The notes beneath the pieces were generated by a model. That model was not told where the DNA came from and ran no database searches. It was given only the letters and a program-made list of their open reading frames with translations. DNA of 64,000 nt from JAGAJR01 sp048463395. GTDB lineage: Bacteria > Pseudomonadota > Alphaproteobacteria > RF32 > CAG-239. The DNA lies in assembly GCA_048463395.1 (NCBI GenBank), contig DBFWPL010000004.1:1-64000 (forward strand), given 5' to 3'. Shown here piece after piece: positions 25,473-33,308 of the stretch. Position 1 is the first letter of the stretch. Each line of letters starts with the position of its first letter. A program made the translations under genes and the position numbers.

Positions 25473-25913
25473 ATGAAAAATCTTATGACTATTCTGTTGG
25501 CAGGAGCTGTTTTATCTGCCTGCACATCTTTAACCCACCACGAACAACAAACTCTGAGAAGCTTAAAAGCCAAGGGCATAACCGTTGAAAAACCCGCCGG
25601 CAGTTGGGAGCGTCCGGCCAATCCTGCCGGTGCCGGAGCCTTAAATATTTTACCTGGATTTGGAAACTTTTACCTCGCCTCCGGAAACGCCGGCGACAGC
25701 AGCCATTATCTGTATGGTTTCTTAAACCTTATCACTTGGCCGATTTCCGTAATATGGGGTATTCCGGAAGCCTCCGTTGACGCCAACCGCATTAACGAAC
25801 GGGAACTGATTTATTACTACACTTATGATGAAAGCGGACAAGAAGCCCTCCGTGAACAAGGCCTGAAACTTTCCGCCACCGGAAAACTGGAAAATCTCCC
25901 TTCAAAAAAATAA
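25473..25913 (+). CDS. Small lipoprotein
   Basis: A 146-aa lipoprotein. The start is set at MKNLMTILLAGAVLSACTSL (25473) because AAAGGA lies about 11 bp upstream; the ATG at 25461 has that sequence directly on it. The lipobox is LSAC, giving a mature N-terminal Cys. The mature part has a Gly/Asn-rich middle (GALNILPGFGNFYLASGNAG) and a hydrophobic stretch (YGFLNLITWPISVIWGI) resembling small proteins of unknown function. A candidate structured leader lies upstream. Its last codons and terminator form one arm of a 71-bp direct repeat. Confidence 0.8.
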   Translation: MKNLMTILLAGAVLSACTSLTHHEQQTLRSLKAKGITVEKPAGSWERPANPAGAGALNILPGFGNFYLASGNAGDSSHYLYGFLNLITWPISVIWGIPEASVDANRINERELIYYYTYDESGQEALREQGLKLSATGKLENLPSKK

Positions 25914-25966
25914 TCTCAAAAAAGGCTTTCTTCGGAAAGCCTTTTTTATCTTTGCTTCAAATAAAA
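25896..25966 (+). repeat. 71-bp direct repeat, left copy (gene 3' end plus terminator)
   Basis: Contains the last five codons and stop of the lipoprotein gene and its terminator (aaaggctttc-ttcg-gaaagccttt, 25920-25949). It recurs at 27381-27451 with a single T/C difference and encloses about 1.4 kb of acquired-looking DNA, as attL/attR would. Confidence 0.85.
25920..25949. terminator. Bidirectional terminator
   Basis: aaaaggctttc-ttcg-gaaagccttttt, the tetraloop hairpin in the left direct repeat. It serves the lipoprotein gene and the convergent GNAT gene. Confidence 0.85.
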
Positions 25967-25976
25967 ACAAATACGA

Positions 25977-26528
25977 TTAAGCTGGTACTTCAATCCAGTA
26001 TCTAAGCATTTGCACTCCTTTTCTTTCAGTTGGCGTATCTTGATACCCGCCCAAATGCTGCATAAACTTTTCAATCATATGTTTAGAGATAAGATTTTCT
26101 TCCTCACATATTAACAATACTTGCCTTATTCCTTTCTCCGCTGATTTCTTTAAAATCAATTCCAAAGCTTTTTGGGCAACACCTTGATTTCTCATGCTCG
26201 GAATAACCATATAACCTATATGTCCAATATACTTTTCCATAAAATCAGTCAAACAATGCCTTAAACATATTCTGCCTGCAAATTTCTCATCCTCAATTAT
26301 CCAAAATTCAGTTGCAGGAACAAAACCATCAGGAAGATTGACACCGTTCATTGTATCAATCAGCGGCTTTACAATATAATCCTCAAAATTATTTTGAAGT
26401 TCATTCAAATCATAATCAATATACTGCTGAACAGATGGCGACACGAAACCGGTCTGTTCCTTTAACTCTTTCACAGCTTCAATAAAAGTATTTTTATACA
26501 TTACTGATGGAATAACTAAATTAACCAT
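25977..26528 (-). CDS. GNAT-family N-acetyltransferase
   Basis: A 183-aa acetyltransferase starting MVNLVIPSVMYKNTF, with GAGAGG about 10 bp upstream. The acetyl-CoA region reads GHIGYMVIPSMRNQGVAQKALELIL (GNAT motif A, QGVAQK in place of the Q/RxxGxG/A loop), followed by IRQVLLICEEENLISKHMIEK. Substrate unknown. Its start overlaps the end of the truncated peptidase gene by 8 bp, so the pair was once one operon. It lies inside the direct-repeat-bounded island; AT content is higher than in the neighbouring core genes. Confidence 0.8.
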   Translation of the reverse strand: MVNLVIPSVMYKNTFIEAVKELKEQTGFVSPSVQQYIDYDLNELQNNFEDYIVKPLIDTMNGVNLPDGFVPATEFWIIEDEKFAGRICLRHCLTDFMEKYIGHIGYMVIPSMRNQGVAQKALELILKKSAEKGIRQVLLICEEENLISKHMIEKFMQHLGGYQDTPTERKGVQMLRYWIEVPA

Positions 26529-27390
26529 CTCTTTGCACCTCTCTTCTATTCTGTAAATTAACATAATTAATATTCTCGAAAAAATGTTCAAAACGAACTA
26601 AATCATTTAATAATACAAACTCATTAGGCTTATGTGCACATAAAATATTACCAGGACCATATATTACAGTATTAATCCCCATACTCTGAAAATATCCAGC
26701 TTCACTACCATAAGTTACAGCATCCAAACTTCGACAGCTTGATGCTAGTTTTACCAATTTTACAAATTCACAATTTTCATTTGCATTCAAAGGTAATACA
26801 TGGTTACGCTCCGTAACAATAATTTTACAATCTGGATGCTTTTTCTTCATTCGTCTTGTAACAAAATTTATATAAGTATATAGATTAGAAAAAAAATCAT
26901 TAATATTTTCATTTGGAACATATCGACAACTTAAATCAAAATGAGATTTATCAGGAATCATTGAATCAGAAATACCGGCGTGAAAATTACTTATATTAAG
27001 AGCCGTTCTTGGATATTCAAAGCGTTCATCTATTTGATTTAAGCTTTTCTTTGCTAACTTTTGGGCATATTTATAAATTTGAAAGGTATAATATACCGCA
27101 TCTACACCTTGATCCGGTATACTACCATGAGCTGGATACCCTGTAATATCTACAGAAATCCGCTTATTACCACGATGTGCAGAAACAGCCTTTAAAGAAG
27201 AAGGTTCCATCACAACACATCCCTTTTGTTGAAGAGGAATAATATTATAAAAACTATGCTGCTTTAATTGGTTGATCGCCGTAAATACACCTTCCTCATC
27301 ATGTGTTAAAATTAAATGAATAGGAGTATTTTTAGAAAAAAAATGCAACTTTTCAGCCTGTGAAAGAAAAACAGAAATAGCTCCCTTCAA
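26521..27390 (-). pseudogene. Beheaded M20 metallopeptidase (ArgE/DapE-like)
   Basis: The sequence resembles acetylornithine deacetylases from the point DMKGAIAV onward (here KGAISVFLSQAEKLHF), then LTHDEEGV with the catalytic Glu, the dimerisation domain (GYPAHGSIPDQGVDAV), and the C-terminal ligand region ILCAHKPNEFV. About 90-100 N-terminal residues, including the first metal-ligand His and catalytic Asp, are missing. The frame runs back through the terminator of the right direct repeat without an ATG; only a TTG without ribosome site is available. The break coincides with the repeat, so the gene was cut by the rearrangement. Confidence 0.75.
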
Positions 27391-27451
27391 AAAAATAACC
27401 TCAAAAAAGGCTTTCTTCGGAAAGCCTTTTTTATCTTTGCTTCAAATAAAA
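27381..27451. repeat. 71-bp direct repeat, right copy
   Basis: Matches 25896-25966 at 70 of 71 positions, including a relic of the lipoprotein C-terminal codons and its terminator hairpin. The left flank is the truncated peptidase; the right flank supplies the last residues of the next minus-strand gene. Confidence 0.85.
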
Positions 27452-27868
27452 TTTGATAAAACTTGCATACGTCGCCCATAAAAGAGCAATAATCAATATT
27501 ATGCCAAGCACAAATGCAACTAATGTTAATAAATCAGCATATGGACTAACATACTCCTCACCGTGATATTGAGCCATTGCCTCGTTGTAACCATCAATTT
27601 CATTTAAAATATTGAAAAACACTAACTGCAAATACTTAACAAATCCCAAAGCATATAAATAATTTGAAATTTTCTGATATTTATTTTGAAACCTTTCCAA
27701 AAAAGAAAAAGACTTTTTAACTAATAGAACAAAAAATAATATTAAAAAAATAAAAAACAGACCAACATTTATAAGTTCTAAAATCTCATTATCAAAATAC
27801 CCGATAAATAAGGAGATGATAAAATAAAAACCTGCCAATAAGAAAAACTGCTTACAAATATTTTTCAT
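27431..27868 (-). CDS. Small multi-pass membrane protein
   Basis: A 145-aa protein; start at MKNICKQFFLLAG (27868) with GGGAG 9 bp upstream. About four hydrophobic segments are seen: FFLLAGFYFIISLFIGYF, VGLFFIFLILFFVLLV, YALGFVKYLQLVFFNIL and LLTLVAFVLGIILIIALLWA. Not recognised. Its C-terminal LKQR and stop codon are supplied by the right direct repeat, so the natural 3' end may have been replaced. Very AT-rich. Just downstream of the basic protein gene, 43 bp apart. Confidence 0.6.
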   Translation of the reverse strand: MKNICKQFFLLAGFYFIISLFIGYFDNEILELINVGLFFIFLILFFVLLVKKSFSFLERFQNKYQKISNYLYALGFVKYLQLVFFNILNEIDGYNEAMAQYHGEEYVSPYADLLTLVAFVLGIILIIALLWATYASFIKFYLKQR

Positions 27869-27911
27869 CTTAATCATCTCCCTAATTATCACAGCTAACA
27901 AATTAAAACAT

Positions 27912-28268
27912 TTATTTTACTCTTTTGCAAGTTTCATCATATGTCACTTTTCCTCTAGCGACATATGCCCCGACTTTAGGGGCGTTTTTAATCATTTTTA
28001 TTCCACCTGTAATTACTGGATTTTTTGTATAATTGCTAACTTTTTTAACAACAACCTGTGTAATTCTAGACTTTACAACACTGTCTAAAACAGAATTTCC
28101 TGTAAACGCCTTACCCTTAGTCATATATCCTAATTCTTTAAATTTGTTAGCAATCCCTTTTGTGGAGCAATCTCCTGCCCTTTTTAGTGAAGAATGTTTA
28201 GAACTTCTAAAATAAGAATTAACTTTCCTACCGTTTCTCACATGTGATTTTACTTTCACTACAGACAT
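27912..28268 (-). CDS. Small basic protein of unknown function
   Basis: A 118-aa Lys/Arg-rich protein, pI clearly basic. The N-terminus VKVKSHVRNGRKVNSYFR resembles a short motif seen at the start of many small plasmid/phage-borne or secreted proteins; the middle (GDCSTKGIANKFKELGY) and C-terminus (GKVTYDETCKRVK) hold two Cys. AAAGGA supports the start. Together with the membrane protein downstream it forms an AT-rich two-gene unit. A toxin/immunity-like arrangement is only a guess. Confidence 0.5.
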   Translation of the reverse strand: MSVVKVKSHVRNGRKVNSYFRSSKHSSLKRAGDCSTKGIANKFKELGYMTKGKAFTGNSVLDSVVKSRITQVVVKKVSNYTKNPVITGGIKMIKNAPKVGAYVARGKVTYDETCKRVK

Positions 28269-28306
28269 ATTAGTATCCTTTCATTCAATATATTAAAACA
28301 AAAAAA

Positions 28307-28328
28307 ACCGTTGGAATGAACCAACGGT
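28307..28328 (-). terminator. Second of two tandem terminators after hydG
   Basis: Perfect 8-bp arms accgttgg / ccaacggt with a 6-nt loop, followed on the minus strand by eight Ts. Confidence 0.75.
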
Positions 28329-28342
28329 CTAAATAAAAAAAA

Positions 28343-28374
28343 CACTTGGGATGTGTATACACTAATCCCAAGTG
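28343..28374 (-). terminator. First of two tandem terminators after hydG
   Basis: Perfect 10-bp arms cacttgggat / atcccaagtg, with a palindromic loop gtgtatacac, followed on the minus strand by eight Ts. Confidence 0.8.
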
Positions 28375-28451
28375 GCTTCTTATAATTTAACAAGAATATT
28401 TATAGTTAAAAGTGAATAATCTGTTTATTCACAACTATTATACACCTTACC

Positions 28452-29870
28452 TTAAAATCTGAAATCGCGTTTTCCGCCTTCAATTTCTTCCAGATTTTCA
28501 CAAACAATGTTTCTGACCTTGTCTTTCGGAATATTGTTCAGTTCCGCTTTAATCAAAGCTTCACCCACCTTTTTTGTTTCCGGAGAAGCGTAATCCTCCA
28601 AATATTCCTTCAAAGTCATCAACGCATTCGGCAGGCAGCAGTTATGAATTTGTTTAGTCTTGCACAAAGCCATAAAACGGTCTCCTGTTCTGCCTTCCCG
28701 ATAACAAGCCGTACAAAAACTCGGAATATATCCCAACTCCATCAACCATTTAACCACTTCATCCAAAGTTCTGGTGTCGCTGACTTCAAACTGTTCGGAC
28801 TTGTCGTCATCCTCTTCCGGTTTGACATACCCGCCGACACTGGTCTTGGAGCCACCACTGATTTGCGAAATTCCGTAGTGAATAACCTTTTCACGACAGG
28901 ATTTGCTTTCACGAGTGGACATAATCATCCCCGTATAAGGCACGGCAATACGGATACAAGCCACCAACTTGGCAAACGTATCATCATCAATACCGTTATC
29001 AAACACCGACGGGTCAATATCATCGGCACGGCGGATTCTCGGAACCGAAATCGTGTGCGGTCCCACACCGTGAACAGCTTCCAAATGCTCCGCATGCATT
29101 AAAAGCCCTGCGAACTCATAACGATAACGTTCCAACCCGAACAAAACGCCCAAACCGACATCATCAATCCCGCCTTCCATAGCTCTGTCCATTGCCTCGG
29201 TATGATAAGCGTAATTATGTTTTGGACCTTTCGGATGCAGTTTTTCATAACTTTCTTTGTGATAAGTTTCCTGAAACAGAATATAAGTGCCGATACCGGC
29301 TTCTTTAAGCTTGCGATAGTTTTCGACCGTCGTTGCCGCAATATTGACATTCACACGGCGAATGGCACCGTTTTTGTGCTTAATGCCATAAATAGTCTTA
29401 ATCGATTCCAATATATATTCTATCGGATTGTTTACCGGATCCTCGCCGGCTTCCAATGCCAGACGTTTATGCCCCATATCCTGCAAGGCAATCACTTCTT
29501 TGGCGATTTCCTCCTGTGTCAGCTTCTTGCGGGCGATGTGCTTGTTTTTAGCATGATACGGACAATAAACACATCCGTTTACACAATAGTTGGAAAGATA
29601 CAACGGAGCAAACATCACAATCCGGTTACCGTAAAAATCCTTCTTAATCTGCTCAGCCAAAGCAAAAATTTCTTCATTTTTTTCCGGAATATCGCAATCC
29701 AGAAGCAACAAAGCCTCCCTATGGGAAAGCCCTTTGCATTCTCTGGCTTTTTTAAGAACTTCATCAATTAATTCGGCATTGTTTTTATGCTCGTCGGCAT
29801 ATTTCAGTGAGTCTAATATTTCCTGATGAGAAATAAACTCTTCTGCTTTTAAGGATTTGGGATCATACAT
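28452..29870 (-). CDS. hydG: [FeFe]-hydrogenase H-cluster maturase HydG
   Basis: Radical-SAM tyrosine lyase that makes the CO and CN ligands of the H-cluster. The radical-SAM cluster motif CVNGCVYC (CxxxCxxC) is near residue 96; the auxiliary cluster motif is at the C-terminus, CTACYREGRTGDRFMALCK with QIHNCCLPNA. 472 aa, full length. ThiH is the close relative, but this C-terminal motif is HydG-specific. HydE, HydF and the hydrogenase itself are not in the window. The presence implies fermentative H2 metabolism and an anaerobic host. Tandem terminators follow. Confidence 0.96.
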   Translation of the reverse strand: MYDPKSLKAEEFISHQEILDSLKYADEHKNNAELIDEVLKKARECKGLSHREALLLLDCDIPEKNEEIFALAEQIKKDFYGNRIVMFAPLYLSNYCVNGCVYCPYHAKNKHIARKKLTQEEIAKEVIALQDMGHKRLALEAGEDPVNNPIEYILESIKTIYGIKHKNGAIRRVNVNIAATTVENYRKLKEAGIGTYILFQETYHKESYEKLHPKGPKHNYAYHTEAMDRAMEGGIDDVGLGVLFGLERYRYEFAGLLMHAEHLEAVHGVGPHTISVPRIRRADDIDPSVFDNGIDDDTFAKLVACIRIAVPYTGMIMSTRESKSCREKVIHYGISQISGGSKTSVGGYVKPEEDDDKSEQFEVSDTRTLDEVVKWLMELGYIPSFCTACYREGRTGDRFMALCKTKQIHNCCLPNALMTLKEYLEDYASPETKKVGEALIKAELNNIPKDKVRNIVCENLEEIEGGKRDFRF

Positions 29871-29927
29871 AACATTACTCTTTCTTATAGGTCAGATTTC
29901 TCTTCCCTGTCAGTTACAACAAAAATT

Positions 29928-29954
29928 TAACGCCAATATAATAAATTGGCGTTA
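29928..29954 (-). terminator. Inverted repeat between hydrogenase regulator and hydG
   Basis: Perfect 10-bp arms taacgccaat / attggcgtta with a 7-nt loop. On the minus strand it is followed by aattttt, so it may terminate the regulator transcript; an operator role is also possible. Confidence 0.55.
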
Positions 29955-29981
29955 GCTTTACAAGTAAAAAAGCAAAGTTTA

Positions 29982-30236
29982 TCAATCAGTGCAAATATTT
30001 GAAAACGCCGCTTTAACGGAAATTCCCTCCAAATTGCCGATTTTTCCGGTCAATGCACTGATAACATCCTGCGGAGCGTCAATCGCAATGGAAATAATAT
30101 GAATACCCTTTTGACGATACGGAATACCCATCCGCCCCACCATGTATTGAGCATATTCATGCAAAATCGCATTCAGTTTTTCCACGGAATTCATATTTTC
30201 AACAATAATTCCGACAATCGCAACTCTGGTTTCCAT
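29982..30236 (-). CDS. Iron-only hydrogenase system regulator (TM1266 family)
   Basis: An 84-aa ACT-like small protein. METRVAIVGIIVEN, LNAILHEYAQYMVGRMGIPY and IISIAIDAPQDVISALTGKIG match the TM1266-type family that is genetically linked to [FeFe]-hydrogenase maturation. GGAG lies 7 bp before the ATG at 30236, so this start is preferred to the one 6 bp earlier. Direction and adjacency to hydG, 112 bp away, fit a shared role. The regulatory mechanism is not established. Confidence 0.88.
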   Translation of the reverse strand: METRVAIVGIIVENMNSVEKLNAILHEYAQYMVGRMGIPYRQKGIHIISIAIDAPQDVISALTGKIGNLEGISVKAAFSNICTD

Positions 30237-30500
30237 TAACATTCTCCTTTTTTCATTAACATAACCGGCATTGTTTCATATTTAATCATTAAAAACAACA
30301 AAAAAAGCCCTTAACGCTTCTCTCATTGTTTTGTCTAAATTGTCCTTGCCCGAAAAGCAAAAATATGGTATTCTGAAATTCTCAATAAGTTATTATGGAT
30401 GTATTAAAAAAACAGGTTAATTTACCGGTATTTTGCACATTCATAAGTTTTTTCGATTAAAAATCATATAATAACAATAATCTTTTAACTTACAAAACCT

Positions 30501-31343
30501 ATGAACGCTATCAGAATCAGCAGCCAGTTCGGTCATGAAATCATGTCTCTCGTCTTCGCCAAGGCATTCAGCCTTCCCGTCGTTATCATCCCTAACAAGG
30601 ACAACAAGGAAGAATACGATACCGAAGCTCAGAAAATTTACGACAATATGTCAGTCTTCTACGGCAACATGGAAATCGTCAAATTCGAAGAGAAGAACAA
30701 CATTGACGCATGGGACGTTATCAATGACCTCAAGAACAGCAAAATCTCCACAGAAATGTGGCAGAAATTCGCAGCAACCCGGCTGGAAATGAACGCAGAA
30801 GCAGAACTCCCGGTATACAACGCCCTGACAGGAAAACAAAACGTATTGGTTGTCCCCCAGAAACTCATCTCTGATGGGAAATGCGGCATTACCGCCCAAC
30901 AGCAAAGCCTTCCTCTGGAGGTTTTCGAATTCCTCAAGGGCAGAACAGAAAATTATGTCCTCGGGCAACACTTTCACAAGGTCAACGACCGTTCCACCGT
31001 GGAAGCTCTCGCCCAAGAGTATGACATGTATGTCCCCGGCATGGATGAAAATCCCGAAGTCTTCGGCATCCGCGGCGTGCAACACAAAATGTACTACAAT
31101 ATGTACAAGTCGCTCACCGCTTCCGTAGGCATCGCCGGAACCCATACTTGGATTATGCTCGCCCTGTTCCCTGAAATTCCTCAAATCATTTTGTTCAACA
31201 ACAAAGGCGTTGAGCGATGGAAGGAAATAGAAAAAGCTTATCAGGCTCAGGGACACAAAATTTTCTGCATCGGCTTCGACGAGAAGACAAACATGAAGCA
31301 GCTCTCAAAAGAAATTGAAGAGAAATACCAGCTTCTGTTCTAA
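30501..31343 (+). CDS. Glycosyltransferase-like (GT-B fold) orphan protein
   Basis: A 280-aa protein. The C-terminal half (ASVGIAGTHTWIMLALFPEI, then PQIILFNNKGVERW) resembles the sugar-nucleotide-binding end of GT-B/GT9-like transferases, where SxGxxGTHxW and a following hydrophobic strand recur. The N-terminal half (GHEIMSLVFAKAFSLPVVIIP) fits a Rossmann start. Family assignment is tentative. Codons are strongly C-ending (atc, ctc, aac, ttc), as in 4689-5827, and the ATG has no Shine-Dalgarno but an AT-rich leader with TATAAT about 30 bp before it. The gene stands alone with its own terminator. Confidence 0.65.
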   Translation: MNAIRISSQFGHEIMSLVFAKAFSLPVVIIPNKDNKEEYDTEAQKIYDNMSVFYGNMEIVKFEEKNNIDAWDVINDLKNSKISTEMWQKFAATRLEMNAEAELPVYNALTGKQNVLVVPQKLISDGKCGITAQQQSLPLEVFEFLKGRTENYVLGQHFHKVNDRSTVEALAQEYDMYVPGMDENPEVFGIRGVQHKMYYNMYKSLTASVGIAGTHTWIMLALFPEIPQIILFNNKGVERWKEIEKAYQAQGHKIFCIGFDEKTNMKQLSKEIEEKYQLLF

Positions 31344-31657
31344 CTTCTCTCAACCTGTAAAAAACAAAAGGGTCTGACCATCCGGTCAGACCTTTTTGTT
31401 ATTATTACTGGTTCTTTGTCCTTAAAATCTTTATTAGAATTTTTAATTATTTCAACAATCTTTTCATCAGGCATTTTCCCCATTTTGTTGGTGTAAACAC
31501 AAATGTCTATATCAGAAACCCCTTCTATGAAACCTTTACCATAAGTAGATGATCCATAAATTTGTGCTGCTTGAATTTCCAATTCAGCTAAATCTTTTTG
31601 CAAATATTTTTTATATCTATCAAAGCTTGTTGATGTTGTTTTAGGAACATATTCATA
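31340..31657 (-). pseudogene. Broken nucleotidyltransferase (pol-beta-like) fragment
   Basis: The frame contains the nucleotidyltransferase signature IYGSSTYGKGF...SDIDICVYT (GSxxxG then DID, the metal-binding Asp pair). It begins directly after the stop codon of the phosphodiesterase gene, in the same frame, without an ATG (first residues YEYVPKTTSTSFDRY). Its C-terminal residues are translated from the neighbour's terminator. At about 100 residues it lacks the rest of a typical KNTase/MNT domain, so it looks truncated. A TTG at 31603 has no ribosome site. Confidence 0.6.
31366..31397 (+). terminator. Terminator
   Basis: aaaagggtctgacc-atcc-ggtcagaccttttt, 23 bp after the stop of the GT-like gene. 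The broken nucleotidyltransferase frame reads through it on the other strand. Confidence 0.85.
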
Positions 31658-32785
31658 TTAAGTTTTCTCAACCAAAATTAAAGGTACTAACATTTCTTTT
31701 TCACTCATACCTGCGTGATCAGCTTTAAGTGATGCATGTTCTTTTTCTCCGGTAGAATAACGTAATGATCTGTTACCATAAGAAATTGCGACATAATCTC
31801 CTATAAATTCAGGAACTTGCCTGTGCATTTTTCCATTCCCTAAAATACCACTTTTTAGAAAATCAGCCTTATTCCATAATATAAAATCTTCAGAAAACAG
31901 GTCGTTAAATTTTTTTTCAAATTCTTCCATTTTTTTACTTTTAATAAAAAACGTTACAAACCTGGCTTCTAATGCAGGAGGGCGGACAAACATTTCACAT
32001 AATTCAGGATAAGTAATATTCAGATAAATTTCTTCCACATCTATCTGACCATGATCCGCAGAAATGACCAACAGAGAATCATTCAAATTATCAGCTAATT
32101 TTTTTAAATTTTCATCAAGATTAAGTAGAACTTCTTTGACTTCTTGAGCCGTTGTTCCATATTTATGCACACTGCTATCTGGCTCAGTCCAATATGCTGA
32201 AAACAATTTTCGTTTATTACTTTGTTTTGATAATGTATCAATTTTTTCACACATTTGTTCAAAACTTTCAACTCCATTTGGATCAAAAGCTGGAAAAATC
32301 TTGTGATATTCAACTTCAGGGTTTTGTTTTATTATTTTTTCATAAATTGTTTCATATTTTATAATATCATTTGCAGGAGGTGGCGTTGTAAGTTTTTTTC
32401 CGCTATAAAAAGCAGTATTGCGAAAATTTTCAATAATCTCATTATATTGCTTATAATAACTCATCCAACCTAACCAACCACTCTCGTAAGGAGTTAAACC
32501 GGAATGAAAAGCGGTTGTCGCAGCAGCTGTCGTTGGCGGAAAAACAGAGAAAATTTGCTCTGCTATATGCTCGCAAATAAAACTATCTTGAGGAAGATTT
32601 CGCTTTATTAAATCAATTCCCATACCATCCAGTATCATAAAAATAACATTTTTATAATTTTTATCTAATTTTTCATCTAAAACAGGAAGTGAATGATGAG
32701 AAGTTGGTACATTATAGTATTTTAAAAAAGAATTACTTAGAGAAACTATACTATTATCATAATTAAACTTAAAACTTTTATCCAT
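31658..32785 (-). CDS. Type I phosphodiesterase / nucleotide pyrophosphatase-like enzyme
   Basis: An alkaline-phosphatase-superfamily enzyme of 375 aa. Motifs are IFMILDGMGIDL (metal Asp), FPPTTAAATTAFHSG (nucleophile Thr region), YWTEPDSSVHKYG (Asp/His ligands), ISADHGQ and a late DHAGM. No signal peptide, so probably cytosolic. AAGGA lies 5 bp before the ATG. It is distinctly AT-rich, lies between a terminator and the tRNA-Val repeat block, and is followed in frame by a nucleotidyltransferase fragment. Recent acquisition is likely but not proven. Confidence 0.8.
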   Translation of the reverse strand: MDKSFKFNYDNSIVSLSNSFLKYYNVPTSHHSLPVLDEKLDKNYKNVIFMILDGMGIDLIKRNLPQDSFICEHIAEQIFSVFPPTTAAATTAFHSGLTPYESGWLGWMSYYKQYNEIIENFRNTAFYSGKKLTTPPPANDIIKYETIYEKIIKQNPEVEYHKIFPAFDPNGVESFEQMCEKIDTLSKQSNKRKLFSAYWTEPDSSVHKYGTTAQEVKEVLLNLDENLKKLADNLNDSLLVISADHGQIDVEEIYLNITYPELCEMFVRPPALEARFVTFFIKSKKMEEFEKKFNDLFSEDFILWNKADFLKSGILGNGKMHRQVPEFIGDYVAISYGNRSLRYSTGEKEHASLKADHAGMSEKEMLVPLILVEKT

Positions 32786-32904
32786 AGAACCCGTCCTTAA
32801 AAAGAAATTTAAGCATATTAGATAACAAAGTCAATGCATAAGCCCCATTTTCGTCCAAATAGTTGCTTATTCTTATGGTGCACTATAAGGAGTAAAGAAC
32901 ACAA

Positions 32905-32927
32905 AACCCACCGCTTTGGGTGGGTTT
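32905..32927 (-). repeat. Third copy of the tRNA-Val terminator hairpin
   Basis: aacccaccgctttgggtgggtt, the same hairpin that terminates tRNA-Val, at the far end of the repeat array. Spacing to the middle copy is 184 bp. Confidence 0.75.
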
Positions 32928-32958
32928 ACATAACACTCGCTCTTTCCAAATATCTTCC

Positions 32959-33108
32959 GAGAGGTTGGCTCCGTTTCACTTCGCCGCTGCGTCGTCGCAA
33001 GTGCGGCGGCACTCCCGTTCCGCCTGCTCCTCCTTGTCAAACTCCCTCCCTCGGGAGTTCTCACTGCCCACTTCAGCCAATAACACAAAACCCACCGCTT
33101 CGGGTGGG
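32959..33108 (-). repeat. tRNA-Val-linked tandem repeat, unit A
   Basis: Distal unit of a 186-bp-period array. Read on the minus strand it runs hairpin, gaactcccgagggagggagt, the 58-bp aggaggagcagg...element (32974-33033), then aacctctc, a relic of the tRNA-Val T-arm. It differs from unit B by a 1-bp indel and a few substitutions. Confidence 0.85.
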
Positions 33109-33145
33109 ATTCAAATAATCTGCATTCTTTCAACTTTCCTCACAT

Positions 33146-33294
33146 GAGAGGTTGGCTCGTTTCACTTCGCCGCTGCGTCGTCGCAAGTGCGGCGATACTC
33201 CCGTCTCGCCTGCTCCTCCTTGTCAAACTCCCTCCCTCGGGAGTTCTCACTGCCCACTTCAGCCAATAACACAAAACCCACCGCTTTGGGTGGG
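33146..33294 (-). repeat. tRNA-Val-linked tandem repeat, unit B
   Basis: Proximal unit, next to tRNA-Val. Same order as unit A: terminator hairpin, gaactcccgagggagggagt, the 58-bp element (33160-33218), aacctctc. The 58-bp element is shared with the tRNA-Pro locus in the same orientation relative to the tRNA. Confidence 0.85.
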
Positions 33295-33308
33295 TTTTGT
33301 GTTATTGG
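33263..33308 (-). terminator. Terminator of tRNA-Val, 20-bp perfect hairpin
   Basis: Arms 33263-33282 and 33289-33308 are exactly complementary (ccaataacacaaaacccacc and its complement) around a 6-nt loop. The promoter-proximal arm includes the CCA of tRNA-Val, so terminator folding and tRNA 3' maturation compete. Confidence 0.8.
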
